Below, in pieces: positions 53,985 to 63,453 of a stretch of 64,000 nt of DNA. The stretch comes from Gracilimonas tropica DSM 19535 (GTDB taxonomy: Bacteria > Bacteroidota > Rhodothermia > Balneolales > Balneolaceae): positions 265,712 through 329,711 of the forward strand of contig NZ_AQXG01000002.1 in NCBI RefSeq assembly GCF_000375425.1. Reading direction: 5' to 3'. The translations under genes and the position numbers were made by a program. The notes under the pieces were generated by a model. That model ran no database searches. It was not told the DNA's origin and was given only the letters and a program-made list of their open reading frames with translations. Position 1 is the stretch's first letter. Each line of letters opens with the position of its first letter.

Positions 53985-54018
53985 AAAAAAAAAGGCAGCA
54001 CATTAGCTGCCTTTTTTT
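53985..54018 (-). terminator. Bidirectional-looking terminator before the GHL10 gene
   Basis: AAAAAAAGGCAGC pairs with GCTGCCTTTTTTT across a 6-base loop. On the minus strand it ends with a T-run 18 bases after the stop of the upstream propeller gene, separating the five-gene TonB operon from the three-gene GHL10 operon. Confidence 0.92.
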
Positions 54019-54035
54019 GTAAAAGTTCGTTGCTG

Positions 54036-55415
54036 TTATTTAATAAGAGTCATCTTATTAGTTAAGCGAACACCGTTAGCTTGCAGAGAGTACAGATATA
54101 CTCCTGAAGACAAGTTTGAAGCATCAAAAGTTACCTGATGGCTTCCTGCACTCATTCTTTCGTTCACCAATGTAGCAACTTCTCGGCCTGTCATGTCATA
54201 CACCTTAAGTGTAACCGGACCTGCTTCGTTAATACTGTAATTAATATTGGTGGTAGGGTTGAATGGGTTCGGATAATTTTGATCCAACTCATAGCCTTTA
54301 GGAATTTCTGCAACTCCTTCGTTTTCATTAGAAGTAAATACTTGATCAGTAGTAAACTTCTGTACTCCAAATTCTGGTTGATTAAATTGTCCAACGTAAG
54401 CTATAGTGCCGTCTGGAGAAAAGTCAATTGCTCTTGGTCTTCCATCTTGCGGCCCGGAACCTTCCAAATTCCATGACAAACTATCAAGGGCTACTTCATC
54501 TTCTGTCCCTAAATTGGCATAGTCAAAGGCATACCAGGTATGCATTCTCCAGCTTGAAGCTGTACCAGGATATTGATTTGGAGGATCATTAGGTGAACCT
54601 GCGCTTACCCATAAGTACTTCGTAACAGGATGAATGTCAAATGATTCAATTCTCATACCTTTAAGAGCGGTATCTGGTACTTGATCAAAACCTTCAAAAG
54701 CACTCGGTCTTTGATAGATGAATAATGCATTATTGTCATATCCTGCCCACCAAATAGTGTTTCCATCTTCAGATACTTCAAAGCCTCTTGAGAATCCAAC
54801 ACTTTCATCAATTACAACACCATTATAAGTAAGATCAGGATTATACTGTATAATAGGATCTCCTGGAAATACTCCCGAAACAAAAACATTTCCTTGGCCG
54901 TCAACTGCTGGTTTAGCAGCTCCCCTACCATCTAATCCATCATCTACAGTAGATTCAACTTTAGCAAGTCCTTCTCCTGTTTCATAGTCTATCAAGTATA
55001 ACGTATTATAGAATGCAGCAACAATGTCACCTTGATGATTTGTTGCCAATCCTCTACCGGATCTATATTCAAACGCTTCTCCATTCCAAAATCCACCAAC
55101 AGTATCCTCTGTACCGTCTGCAAATGGAATAATTTTTATTGGAGAAATATCTGCTTTTGTTCCGTCAGGATTAAAGACATTTATAACCGTAACTCTGGCA
55201 CTATCACCAGTTTGTTCTACGTATACACTGTCACCACCTAATGGGTAATATGATTGAATCCAAATTTTTCCATCTGGATCGACTGCTATACCATGAACGT
55301 CCCTATCTGAGTTCGCACTATCCGGAAATACAGAATCGAATTCCCAGTTCTGTTGTGCAGAAGCTAGAATAGGTACAAAAAGTAAAGCGAAAAATAAAAT
55401 TGTAACTCTTTTCAT
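54036..55415 (-). CDS. Secreted beta-propeller protein with sorting tail
   Basis: A 459-residue protein with AGGAG six bases before the ATG and a signal peptide ending ASAQQ. The body (about 22-370) has NHL/SMP-30-like blades: 'HGIAVDPDGKIWIQS', 'RGLATNHQGDIVAAFYNTLYLID', 'AAKPAVDGQGNVFVSG', 'RGFEVSEDGNTIWWAG', 'FDIHPVTKYLWVSAG', 'RAIDFSPDGTIAYVG'. A PNPFNP tail ends the protein. No catalytic residues are apparent; it probably binds ligand at the surface. It is last of the operon with the second TonB receptor, as a different propeller protein (8781) is last in the first TonB operon. The body is more AT-rich than the tail. Confidence 0.8.
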   Translation of the reverse strand: MKRVTILFFALLFVPILASAQQNWEFDSVFPDSANSDRDVHGIAVDPDGKIWIQSYYPLGGDSVYVEQTGDSARVTVINVFNPDGTKADISPIKIIPFADGTEDTVGGFWNGEAFEYRSGRGLATNHQGDIVAAFYNTLYLIDYETGEGLAKVESTVDDGLDGRGAAKPAVDGQGNVFVSGVFPGDPIIQYNPDLTYNGVVIDESVGFSRGFEVSEDGNTIWWAGYDNNALFIYQRPSAFEGFDQVPDTALKGMRIESFDIHPVTKYLWVSAGSPNDPPNQYPGTASSWRMHTWYAFDYANLGTEDEVALDSLSWNLEGSGPQDGRPRAIDFSPDGTIAYVGQFNQPEFGVQKFTTDQVFTSNENEGVAEIPKGYELDQNYPNPFNPTTNINYSINEAGPVTLKVYDMTGREVATLVNERMSAGSHQVTFDASNLSSGVYLYSLQANGVRLTNKMTLIK

Positions 55416-55476
55416 GAGTTCTCCTATTTCTTAGTTATTGTTAGTATGGGTTATACCCATTTTCTTTGACGATAAT

Positions 55477-56721
55477 TTACAATCCGTATAAAGTAGATCG
55501 CTCTTTATCAAACATATCAATTTTGTTTAGTAAAAGTGTTCCATTTGCACCTGATCTTCTTGCACCAATTATAAAACCTTCCTCATCCCATACAAGTGAG
55601 TAATAATTGTCTTGTAGCACATACTGATAAAAAGGTAACACTTTACCGGTTTCAGTAACCTTTAAAATTCCATAATCTCCATCAACAATTCCTAAGTACA
55701 TGTTCCCTTCAGAGTCAAAATTAATTGCTCTAATCATGCCTTGATACTTACCAGAAAGATTTAAAATCTCAGAAGCATTTCCCAAATTTCCAGTTCCATC
55801 AATTGGGAACATCCATACTTTTTGTTCAACCGATCCAGGTTCATTACCTGCAACATATAATTTGTTCTCATAGACAAATACTGATCTTAAGTTTGCAGTA
55901 AAAGAATAACGCTTAATAGATTTATCAGAAAATGTAAATCTATATATATTAGTATTATTCCCTACTACCCATATGTGACCAATTCCGTCAAATACTAAGT
56001 CATAAAATTTTGCACCCTCATTAAGTGGAGGATATGCCCATACTTCATCAATTGTTCCTTCCGGATTACCTCCTGGAGGCATTCTGAATATGGCAGCATT
56101 TGGCGTTTCCGGCGATATAAGATATAAACCTCCATCAGGACCAAATTTTGCACCAGTGTAATTGCCAAATCTAGTAGTATCTGAATAAACTGAAACTTGA
56201 CCATTTTTTGTGATTTTTCTGAATTTGACACTACCTTGGATATCTATTCTGCCATAAATGCTTTCATCTGCATCAATTGCAAAAACTGAGACAGGTCGAT
56301 AATTATCTGATAAACCAGGATGATTTGTTTCTGCGGAATCCAAAGTATAACTAAAACTGTTACTAAAATATTCAGCTCCTCTTACAGATACTCGAACATC
56401 CAAATTATCACCTGTCTTGTAACCAGGTCTTACTATTAACTCTCGACTGGAAGCTCTTTTAATAACTCCTGGAGCTCCTCCAAAATTAATAGTCATACTA
56501 TCAATATCACTTGAAAAATTTTCTCCCCTCACTATTACTGAATCCACCCCAGCTAAATAACGCCCTTCAGGAAGTATATTTGTAATGACTGGATTTGGTT
56601 TTGATGGCTCATAGTCGGGATCAAATACGCTGTTTCCATTTTTACAGGAAACTACACCTAATGTTAATATAGCTATTAATGTTATTCGCGAAATCATTTT
56701 TGAATTTATACGTAATTTCAT
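55477..56721 (-). CDS. IPT-domain beta-propeller lipoprotein
   Basis: A 414-residue lipoprotein: lipobox LTLGVVSC (Cys 26). Residues about 42-128 are an IPT/TIG Ig fold ('PVITNILPEGRYLAGVDSVIVRGENFSSD'), and 140-414 are NHL/SMP-30-like blades ('TGAKFGPDGGLYLIS', 'YDLVFDGIGHIWVVG', 'RAINFDSEGNMYLGI'). IPT lipoproteins with propellers are common next to SusC/D systems, where they act as surface glycan-binding proteins (a SusE/F-like role). It follows the PorV-like gene by one base with AGGA upstream of its ATG. It is visibly AT-rich compared with the gene before it. There is no counterpart in the first TonB operon. Confidence 0.78.
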   Translation of the reverse strand: MKLRINSKMISRITLIAILTLGVVSCKNGNSVFDPDYEPSKPNPVITNILPEGRYLAGVDSVIVRGENFSSDIDSMTINFGGAPGVIKRASSRELIVRPGYKTGDNLDVRVSVRGAEYFSNSFSYTLDSAETNHPGLSDNYRPVSVFAIDADESIYGRIDIQGSVKFRKITKNGQVSVYSDTTRFGNYTGAKFGPDGGLYLISPETPNAAIFRMPPGGNPEGTIDEVWAYPPLNEGAKFYDLVFDGIGHIWVVGNNTNIYRFTFSDKSIKRYSFTANLRSVFVYENKLYVAGNEPGSVEQKVWMFPIDGTGNLGNASEILNLSGKYQGMIRAINFDSEGNMYLGIVDGDYGILKVTETGKVLPFYQYVLQDNYYSLVWDEEGFIIGARRSGANGTLLLNKIDMFDKERSTLYGL

Positions 56722-56722
56722 T

Positions 56723-57727
56723 TTAAAATCCTATTTGAGCACTAAATCTGTTCACTTCTCCGAATACACCGAACTGTGTATAAGCATAATCGATGCCAAG
56801 CGTAAGCGGACCGATCGGTTGTTTTATACCGGCACCGAATGAAAATTGCTCCTCATCTTTTGGAAAACCGTATCCGGCCCGCAGAACAAATCGGTCTATA
56901 AAAGTGTATTCCATTCCAAACAACAGCTGTTCGTCATAATCTCTGGGTCGGTTGGCATCTATACTGACGAGCAGAGAATGATTATCAGGATCTACATCCG
57001 TCAAGTCCAGAACATCCATTGAAATCCCGATCTTGAAGGTCAGCGGTAATTCAGATTTTTCATCGTCGTAACTAATTTCCGGAGAGAAATTTCTCAGTGC
57101 CATCCCAAAGTTCAGGCTTTCAAACCCGGTTTTATAAAGCACTCCAAAGTCGAGAAGCCCTGTACCGGCAGAAAATGATTGGGTGGCGTAATTTCCGTTA
57201 CCATCTGTGCTAACTGCAACTTCGCCTAAATTCTGATAGCTGTAACGAAAGTTAGCACCCACAGAAAATTGTTCGGTTATGGCATTGGCGTAGGATAAAC
57301 CCACAGCAAAAGCCGTTGGGTTTATGGTTCCAAGCTCCACATAACCATCCTCATTATCAGCCAAAGCCGTGGACAAGATATCCCCGTAATCAACGGACAT
57401 AGCGTTTACTCCGATCACACCAAATTTCCCATCGGCGGGTTTGTAAACAAAAGCCGCTGAGTTATGATTGATATCGGCGATCCACTCTACCGCGCCTACC
57501 GTAGCTGTGTAAGATCCTTCAATGAAAGCCATAGTCGCCGGATTATAAAAAGCAGAATAAGCTCCCATATTAACGGTTGTGGCAGCACCGGAAAGAGCTG
57601 AAGCTCTTGCTGACGGTGAAACGCTTAAAAATTTCATACTTGTTTGCGCCCTTTTTTCCTGTCCGAAAACATTGGTCGCAAAAAAGAGACTAACTAAACT
57701 GATTAAGAAAACTTTAAAGAATCTCAC
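56723..57727 (-). CDS. PorV/PorQ-family outer-membrane barrel (second copy)
   Basis: A 334-residue exported protein. The start is GTG at 57727, supported by AGGTG five bases upstream and a signal peptide (ending NVFGQ). 'MKFLSVSPSARASALSGAATTVNMGAYSAFYNPATMAFIEG' is the PorV/PorQ N-terminus, followed by barrel strands to a final F. It stands 8 bases after the 722-residue protein gene, mirroring the arrangement of the PorV-like gene at 17550. The two copies are distant in sequence, so they are not a recent duplication. A type IX shuttle role or a partner role to the TonB receptor are both possible. Confidence 0.82.
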   Translation of the reverse strand: MRFFKVFLISLVSLFFATNVFGQEKRAQTSMKFLSVSPSARASALSGAATTVNMGAYSAFYNPATMAFIEGSYTATVGAVEWIADINHNSAAFVYKPADGKFGVIGVNAMSVDYGDILSTALADNEDGYVELGTINPTAFAVGLSYANAITEQFSVGANFRYSYQNLGEVAVSTDGNGNYATQSFSAGTGLLDFGVLYKTGFESLNFGMALRNFSPEISYDDEKSELPLTFKIGISMDVLDLTDVDPDNHSLLVSIDANRPRDYDEQLLFGMEYTFIDRFVLRAGYGFPKDEEQFSFGAGIKQPIGPLTLGIDYAYTQFGVFGEVNRFSAQIGF

Positions 57728-57735
57728 TTTTACAC

Positions 57736-59904
57736 CTATAATATGATTACGATTTTTCTTGTAGCTACACTTCCAAATTCATCGTCATTAGGATCCTCAT
57801 TAATGATCCTTGCGATGTAGACACCACTTACTATTCGCTGCCTTGAATTGGTTTTAAGGTTCCAATACATGTCACCGCTTCCGTTTTCATTGGAAATGGT
57901 TGTGATCAACTCACCAAGTTCTGTATAAATTTCAACGGTACACTGTGCAGGAACTTCATAGAAAGCAATACGATCGTCATCAGCCTGGTTACCGAATCTT
58001 AAAGCATCCGGTGAATTTGCCCTGTATGGATTAGGAGCTACCCGAATTTCTTCCATTGATTCCCCTGCCGGTCGCAATAAGCGAGCCGGTTCGAAACTCT
58101 GCATGTAATACCGATTACTTACCAAAGGCTGACCGGTTGGTGTTTGTCCTGTAGCATCACTATTGACCGACCCAACACTCTGGATATAGTAGTAATAATC
58201 TCTGCCTCGAATTGGAGGGGGAAGTTTAAATTCCGGTCCCCGATCCACATCACCATCTATGATAACCCTTTCTTCTGAAGATGCTTCATAAAGTAAACGA
58301 TAAGTACTGTCTACCCGCCCGGAAGCGCGGTAGATCCTGAAACCGGTCAGATCGGAAGCATCGCCTTCAAAATCCCAATTTAACTCAATACCGTTACCGG
58401 CTGAGATTACATTGAACAAGCTTGGCGGTTGAGGGCCTTGCGGAATGTCATACCCTGACTCGTAATTCGCGATGGCTCTTTCAAATGTTTGAAATAAGGA
58501 ATCACGGCCTGTAAAAACCCATTCATTTTTCGTGAACTCGTAATCGGTACCATTAATGGTATATGGAATTTTAACATTGTTTTCGTCAACACCGGGATCT
58601 TCAGCGGCTTGTTTAAATGCACGCCCCACTTCTTCCGCTAATTCTCGGGATATTCCAGCTGAAGCTTCTGCTATCACGATCCTTACGGTTTCACCGGGTG
58701 CAATTGTGTAGGGTCCATAACCATAAGTGTACGCCTGACCACCTCCCTCTCCTAAAGAAGGATCACTGGTAGAATTTATAAAGTCTCCGCTGGGTTCAAC
58801 GGTATAGGCATGTCGGGGAACACGGCCTCTGGTCATCAGATCATACTCGTCGGACATTTTTGTCACGTTGAACGCATCGTTGTTACTATAAAGCGGGTCA
58901 TCATTATGTTCGTAAGCCATGGTTGAAGGCTGCCCCGGATCATCGGTCTCATCGGTTGCTGAAGCATCAGCATGAAGCGTTACAGTTCCCACAAAGTGAT
59001 AAGCCGCCAACCTCCCGGTAGTATCATCAGCGGTTAGATAGCCCCCGGTAGTATTGGGTACAAAAATAGGAGCTCCAATATTGTTATAATTAGCCGTAGC
59101 AAAACTTGGAAAATATCCGTGCCAGGCAAAAGAAGCTCTGAAATTTTCCGGTTCGCTGGGTCGTAAACCATCTCCCCTTCTATCATTCATAGTATTAACT
59201 CCCCATCCAGTGGCGTTTCCAATAGTATAACGGGAAGCTTTAACAGGAGCCATTCGGTTCAGGAAGTAGGCTACAAAACCTTCAACCGTTTGATTAGGCA
59301 ATTCAATTTCATCATCATCATCGATATTACCGGTATTGGTAAACTCGTATTCAATGATATGATAGTTGTCATGGTACTGCTGACTGAATTGCATAGCCGT
59401 TCTCTTAACGGTAATACCGAGCAGGGTATTCATTTCAGATACTATCGCACGGTCGGCAGCCATGTTTTCATCAATACGATCATTATTGACACTTTTACTG
59501 ATCGACTGCAAACCATCCACAAATACTTCAGGGGCCGGAAACTTACTTACCGTTTCCATACTGATAGGATAAAATTCACCGAGACCGGTCACTCGCGGGC
59601 CCACATGAACAACTCGTTCAGCATAATCAAAGCCCCTTTCATCCGTAAAATCAGTTACACCAAGCCACATTCCTTTCATGGCCTGGGCATCCTGCCCTCT
59701 GTAAATAGCCGGCCATTGCCAGCCACCTTGTTGTTCATTGATAAATCCCTCTTCAATTTCCGATCCTATATTGGAATAAAAATTGTGAAAAGATCCTACA
59801 GATAGCCATCTATTTTCAACCTGAGCGTTCGCGGAATGAGGCAAGCCTATAATTCCAACTAACAAAAAGGCACAGGTTATTTTGAATATACTTTTATTAC
59901 TCAT
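57736..59904 (-). CDS. Large surface protein of the second TonB module, PNPY end
   Basis: A 722-residue protein with signal peptide ending ANAQ. It opens with a domain carrying 'NRWLSVGSFHNFYSNIGSE', followed by a long unassigned region with several acidic and Gly-rich stretches, an FN3-like domain (about 490-600) and an end with 'EEIRVAPNPYRAN' and a beta-sandwich closing VSGVYIARIINED...KIVIIL. It occupies the same slot as the 1087-residue protein at 18560 (receptor, surface protein, PorV) and shares its PNPY end and FN3 domain, but lacks the Asp-rich segment. It may be the binding partner of the receptor. No family name can be given. Confidence 0.72.
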   Translation of the reverse strand: MSNKSIFKITCAFLLVGIIGLPHSANAQVENRWLSVGSFHNFYSNIGSEIEEGFINEQQGGWQWPAIYRGQDAQAMKGMWLGVTDFTDERGFDYAERVVHVGPRVTGLGEFYPISMETVSKFPAPEVFVDGLQSISKSVNNDRIDENMAADRAIVSEMNTLLGITVKRTAMQFSQQYHDNYHIIEYEFTNTGNIDDDDEIELPNQTVEGFVAYFLNRMAPVKASRYTIGNATGWGVNTMNDRRGDGLRPSEPENFRASFAWHGYFPSFATANYNNIGAPIFVPNTTGGYLTADDTTGRLAAYHFVGTVTLHADASATDETDDPGQPSTMAYEHNDDPLYSNNDAFNVTKMSDEYDLMTRGRVPRHAYTVEPSGDFINSTSDPSLGEGGGQAYTYGYGPYTIAPGETVRIVIAEASAGISRELAEEVGRAFKQAAEDPGVDENNVKIPYTINGTDYEFTKNEWVFTGRDSLFQTFERAIANYESGYDIPQGPQPPSLFNVISAGNGIELNWDFEGDASDLTGFRIYRASGRVDSTYRLLYEASSEERVIIDGDVDRGPEFKLPPPIRGRDYYYYIQSVGSVNSDATGQTPTGQPLVSNRYYMQSFEPARLLRPAGESMEEIRVAPNPYRANSPDALRFGNQADDDRIAFYEVPAQCTVEIYTELGELITTISNENGSGDMYWNLKTNSRQRIVSGVYIARIINEDPNDDEFGSVATRKIVIIL

Positions 59905-59935
59905 TTGAATTCTTTTGTTGTTACTGCTCGGTTAA

Positions 59936-62900
59936 TTAAAACGAAAACCTAATTCCAAATCGAATAGTACGTGGGTCAAGGAAGTGGAAGAATTCCTGAT
60001 TCGGCATATTTATGTATGCTTTATCATCCAAAACATCATTTACGTAGCCGTTATCGGCTTCAACGAACGTCCCATTCTGATACTGATAATACACCCCGCT
60101 TTGGGTATCGTAGTACAATGCTCTTCCGTTTGGCGAAGCAATATTATTTAAGTCGGGAGTTGCTTCAATGGGTACATATTCTACACCGGCCGGACGGTAG
60201 TCGCCCACCTTGTCACTTCCGGGTACTCTGGAATTAAGTAATCCAATTTCTTCTAACTTATTCTTAGGTAAGTGCAGGGAACCCATGTAATCCAGGTAGT
60301 CATTACCATCAATTAAGCCGGCATTGAATACATTGAAATTTCTGGTATTCAGTACGTTACTGATATCAGCAAAGAACTTGATATTAGAGCCATCATTGAA
60401 ATCTACCCGTTTGGTAAGTCGCAGGCTTGTGGTCCATACATCGCGAGCCTGCAGGTTATTTACAATACCTGGAATAGAACCTCCTCCGGTGTATGTAAGG
60501 CGCTGACCGGCTCTCCAGTTAACCAAAGGTACGATCTGCCATCCACCTAAAGGATTGGTACCTAATAATCTTGGACCAAAATCATATGGGGTCTGGAAGT
60601 AGAGCTGTAATCGAGCAAATGGGCGAGGAACCGGGCGAGTGATATCATTATCATTAGTTGTTCGCTCATAATTACGCTGGTCAAATGGGTTTTCATAATT
60701 GACGAGCGTGCCAAAAAATCCACGTGATTCGATATGGTAGGTATAATTAACCTCACCCCAGAAGAAACGGCCTGCTTGTTTTCTGAGGGTAAACTCTAAT
60801 CCCCGAATGTCTTCGTAAGAAAATGGCCGGCTGACCGAATAGGAATCACTTCCATTTCTTGCCACGTAGCCTACCGTTATAGGCTGATTTATAAGATCTT
60901 TGTAGTAACCACTGACACGTACCAAGTAATTATCAAAAATATTCTGTTCGTAGCCCAATTCATAAGCAATGGTTTTCGGTAATTTATTCTCAGGAGCAGC
61001 CACCCGGGTCACCGTATTTGTGAAAGGCTCAACCCGTACCAAGTACAAGTTTTCCGGATCAGGTAGCTGAACAAAATGTCCGTAGTTAAAGAACAGCTTA
61101 CTGTTATCCGTAATTGGGAAAGAAACCCCCAATCGTGGCTGTAACACAACTTGTGGACTCACATCAGAAGTAGCAGCCGTGTCTAATGCTGAGGCATTTC
61201 CGGTATTAAACAGATCGGTAAATGGCTCATAATCATACCATGCGATATTGGGATCTGAATAGGTTAACCGCAGCCCCAGGTTTGCGATCATCCCGTTGAA
61301 TTCCATCTTATCCTGTACAAATAAAGCTCCCCGTAAAGGTGTGGTATCCCAAACGGATCGAGTTCTTCCGGACCGCAAGACTTTATCAAAAGATCCGTAA
61401 TTCACTTTACTGTGTGTGCGTACAAACTCAAAACCGGCTTTAACAAGGTTCACGCGGTCAACCTGACTGGTAATAGCAAAGCTGGTATTCAATACAGATA
61501 TCTCACTGCTGTCGCGCGAGGTACTCATTCCAACTCCCATACGCATTCCTGACGCAACCCCGAACGATGTCTCATCATAGAATCCAAAGGGAGCTTCAGA
61601 AAAGCCTACCCCACCGATGGTGTAAACATCCGAAGTATCCCTGAAAGCACCGGGATTGGTGCTGTTACTGGTGAAATAATTGTTCACCTTAACTTCGTAG
61701 AATGTGTTGTTATTAATCGAATGAGTGAACTGAGCACCAATGTTGGCATTTACTCTTTCAGAGGGAGCCCAATAGTCGGAAGCATATATCCTTGATTCAA
61801 TGTAACTCACTTGATCCATATTGGAAGCGATTCCCGAAGGGGATACAAAAAATCCCGGATTTCCGGACTGACTTGCACCGGTTCCGGTTTCATTACTGTA
61901 CATACCATCTATGGATAGTTTCATTCCCGGAGCAACATTGCTGGTCAATTTACCCTGAAACGTTCGCTGCTTGTATCGATCTCTGGAAAGAGGAACCATA
62001 TACATGGTTTGCGTTTCACGGAAAGAGGCAGAAAAACGAAGATCCCCTAACTTCTCACTGATCACCGGAACGGGCCCTCCTATAGTAAGGTCAACTTCAT
62101 AGTCCGGCTCGGTGATAGCCATATCTTTTCTGTGCTGATATAAAAATGCTTGTTGAGCCGCTTCAGGAGTCAGGTCATTATTTGGATCATCATCACCCAA
62201 AAGCTGCTGAGAAAATGCATTCCACCCCATAAATGCAGGATAAGTTTCCTGAGTATATTGATCCCAAGCCCCATTATTGGTTCCGGTCCAGGCTACTTCA
62301 TCATCAAGGAAAGGACGCAACCAGTATGAGTTAGGATCATTGATCCTTTGGCCTACATTTTTTTGCTGAGGCGGGGTAATTCGAAAAATACCATCAACCG
62401 TATAACGGTCTCTGCTCCCCTCCTTACTGGTAACATTGATCACACCGGACCGGATGTTTCCATACTCGGCATTGAATCCCCCGGTTTGAACCTGAACATT
62501 TTCAATAGAGGTAACACTAATGCCCGTGAAAGGTGTATTATCTCGCTCGGAACGCAGGGAAAAACCATTCAGGTTAAATGCAACCTCATCGGCCCCACTA
62601 CCCCGAATACTTAAACCATCTTCAATTCCTGCTTGTAAACTAACCACTTCGTTTACACTGGTTACCGGAAGTGCATCAATACTTTCCTCACTTATGTTTG
62701 CCTGACTGGAAGAAACATCCTTTTTCACCACCGGTTGCCGGGCTGTTACCACAACCTCTTCACCTTCCAGGGTTTCCTCCCTCATTTCAATATCTACTTC
62801 CGTAGTAAGGTTTATATTCACTTCCACATTTTCTATTACCACCGGAGTAAAGCCCACATACGTAGCTTTTAAAGAATAAATGCCGGCATTGACATTTAAT

Positions 62901-63088
62901 ATCTGGTAGTACCCATCCACTGCGGATGAGGTTCCTTGTGTGGTTCCCTCAATAATGATATTCACACCCGGTAAAGGCTCCCCGTTTTCATCGGTTACAA
63001 AACCGGTGATCTTACCGGTTTGGGCGAAAGCGAGATGAGAATAAATGAAGCCTAAAAAGAGAAGAGATAGTAACTTTTTCACATCCAT
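59936..63088 (-). CDS. TonB-dependent receptor (second copy)
   Basis: A 1050-residue outer-membrane transporter with signal peptide ending AFAQ, a CarboxypepD_reg-like domain (KITGFVTDENGEPLPGVNIIIEG, about 25-110), a plug (VSLQAGIEDGLSIRGSGADEVAFNLNGFSLRSERDN, here split by text, about 150-190) and a barrel ending FGIRFSF. It is first of a five-gene operon: receptor, surface protein, PorV-like barrel, IPT lipoprotein, propeller. It has an ATG without a good ribosome binding site and a long upstream region with a possible LacI-type operator. As at 21835, no SusD neighbour is present. Confidence 0.9.
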   Translation of the reverse strand: MDVKKLLSLLFLGFIYSHLAFAQTGKITGFVTDENGEPLPGVNIIIEGTTQGTSSAVDGYYQILNVNAGIYSLKATYVGFTPVVIENVEVNINLTTEVDIEMREETLEGEEVVVTARQPVVKKDVSSSQANISEESIDALPVTSVNEVVSLQAGIEDGLSIRGSGADEVAFNLNGFSLRSERDNTPFTGISVTSIENVQVQTGGFNAEYGNIRSGVINVTSKEGSRDRYTVDGIFRITPPQQKNVGQRINDPNSYWLRPFLDDEVAWTGTNNGAWDQYTQETYPAFMGWNAFSQQLLGDDDPNNDLTPEAAQQAFLYQHRKDMAITEPDYEVDLTIGGPVPVISEKLGDLRFSASFRETQTMYMVPLSRDRYKQRTFQGKLTSNVAPGMKLSIDGMYSNETGTGASQSGNPGFFVSPSGIASNMDQVSYIESRIYASDYWAPSERVNANIGAQFTHSINNNTFYEVKVNNYFTSNSTNPGAFRDTSDVYTIGGVGFSEAPFGFYDETSFGVASGMRMGVGMSTSRDSSEISVLNTSFAITSQVDRVNLVKAGFEFVRTHSKVNYGSFDKVLRSGRTRSVWDTTPLRGALFVQDKMEFNGMIANLGLRLTYSDPNIAWYDYEPFTDLFNTGNASALDTAATSDVSPQVVLQPRLGVSFPITDNSKLFFNYGHFVQLPDPENLYLVRVEPFTNTVTRVAAPENKLPKTIAYELGYEQNIFDNYLVRVSGYYKDLINQPITVGYVARNGSDSYSVSRPFSYEDIRGLEFTLRKQAGRFFWGEVNYTYHIESRGFFGTLVNYENPFDQRNYERTTNDNDITRPVPRPFARLQLYFQTPYDFGPRLLGTNPLGGWQIVPLVNWRAGQRLTYTGGGSIPGIVNNLQARDVWTTSLRLTKRVDFNDGSNIKFFADISNVLNTRNFNVFNAGLIDGNDYLDYMGSLHLPKNKLEEIGLLNSRVPGSDKVGDYRPAGVEYVPIEATPDLNNIASPNGRALYYDTQSGVYYQYQNGTFVEADNGYVNDVLDDKAYINMPNQEFFHFLDPRTIRFGIRFSF

Positions 63089-63453
63089 AAAAAATTTGTT
63101 TTGAACAACCGATCAAATTCGTTGTCGATTTGAGTATTGACTGAAACCGCATACTATAAAATTCTAATTAAGAAATAAACTCTTAAAGGAATTTTTTTCT
63201 TAAAACATTTTATTTCTCCCCGAAATAAACAGGAAGACTGTTAAAGTCGATTTTTGTTTAAAGAATCCAAGAATTTACTTGAATGTTGATTCAAATTTTC
63301 TTGCAATTTTTAACACTTAACCTTTTGCCTGAGAGTACATTATAGAATCTGCTCTGTTTTAAGCAAAAGCGCTTACATTTTTTTTGCTTAATGAAATCGT
63401 TTCCGAAAAATTCTACTTTGTCAGAAATTTATGAACCGGGAAGAACCTGATAC
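63089..63453. promoter_or_regulatory. Divergent promoter of the second TonB operon and kynA
   Basis: A 365-base AT-rich gap with several T-tracts and no credible gene. Outward promoters for both sides must lie here. Near 63358-63391 TTAAGCAAAA and TTTTGCTTAA form an inverted repeat that encloses the operator candidate described next. Confidence 0.6.
63365..63379. promoter_or_regulatory. Candidate LacI-family operator
   Basis: AAAAGCGCTTACATT contains the perfect palindrome AAGCGCTT; its right side (GCGCTTACA) equals the half-site of a typical LacI-family operator (TGTAAGCGCTTACA). It lies about 280 bases before the TonB operon and 75 before kynA. No LacI gene other than the hybrid regulator was seen in the window. 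Confidence 0.4.

Noticed and set aside
53954-54001. N-terminal extension of the GHL10 protein at 51980
   Set aside because: It runs into the terminator stem and puts a non-signal sequence before a good signal peptide at 53953.
59290-59805. A 171-codon plus-strand frame inside the 722-residue gene
   Set aside because: It opposes a gene in the middle of a tight operon and lacks any recognisable motif or ribosome binding site.
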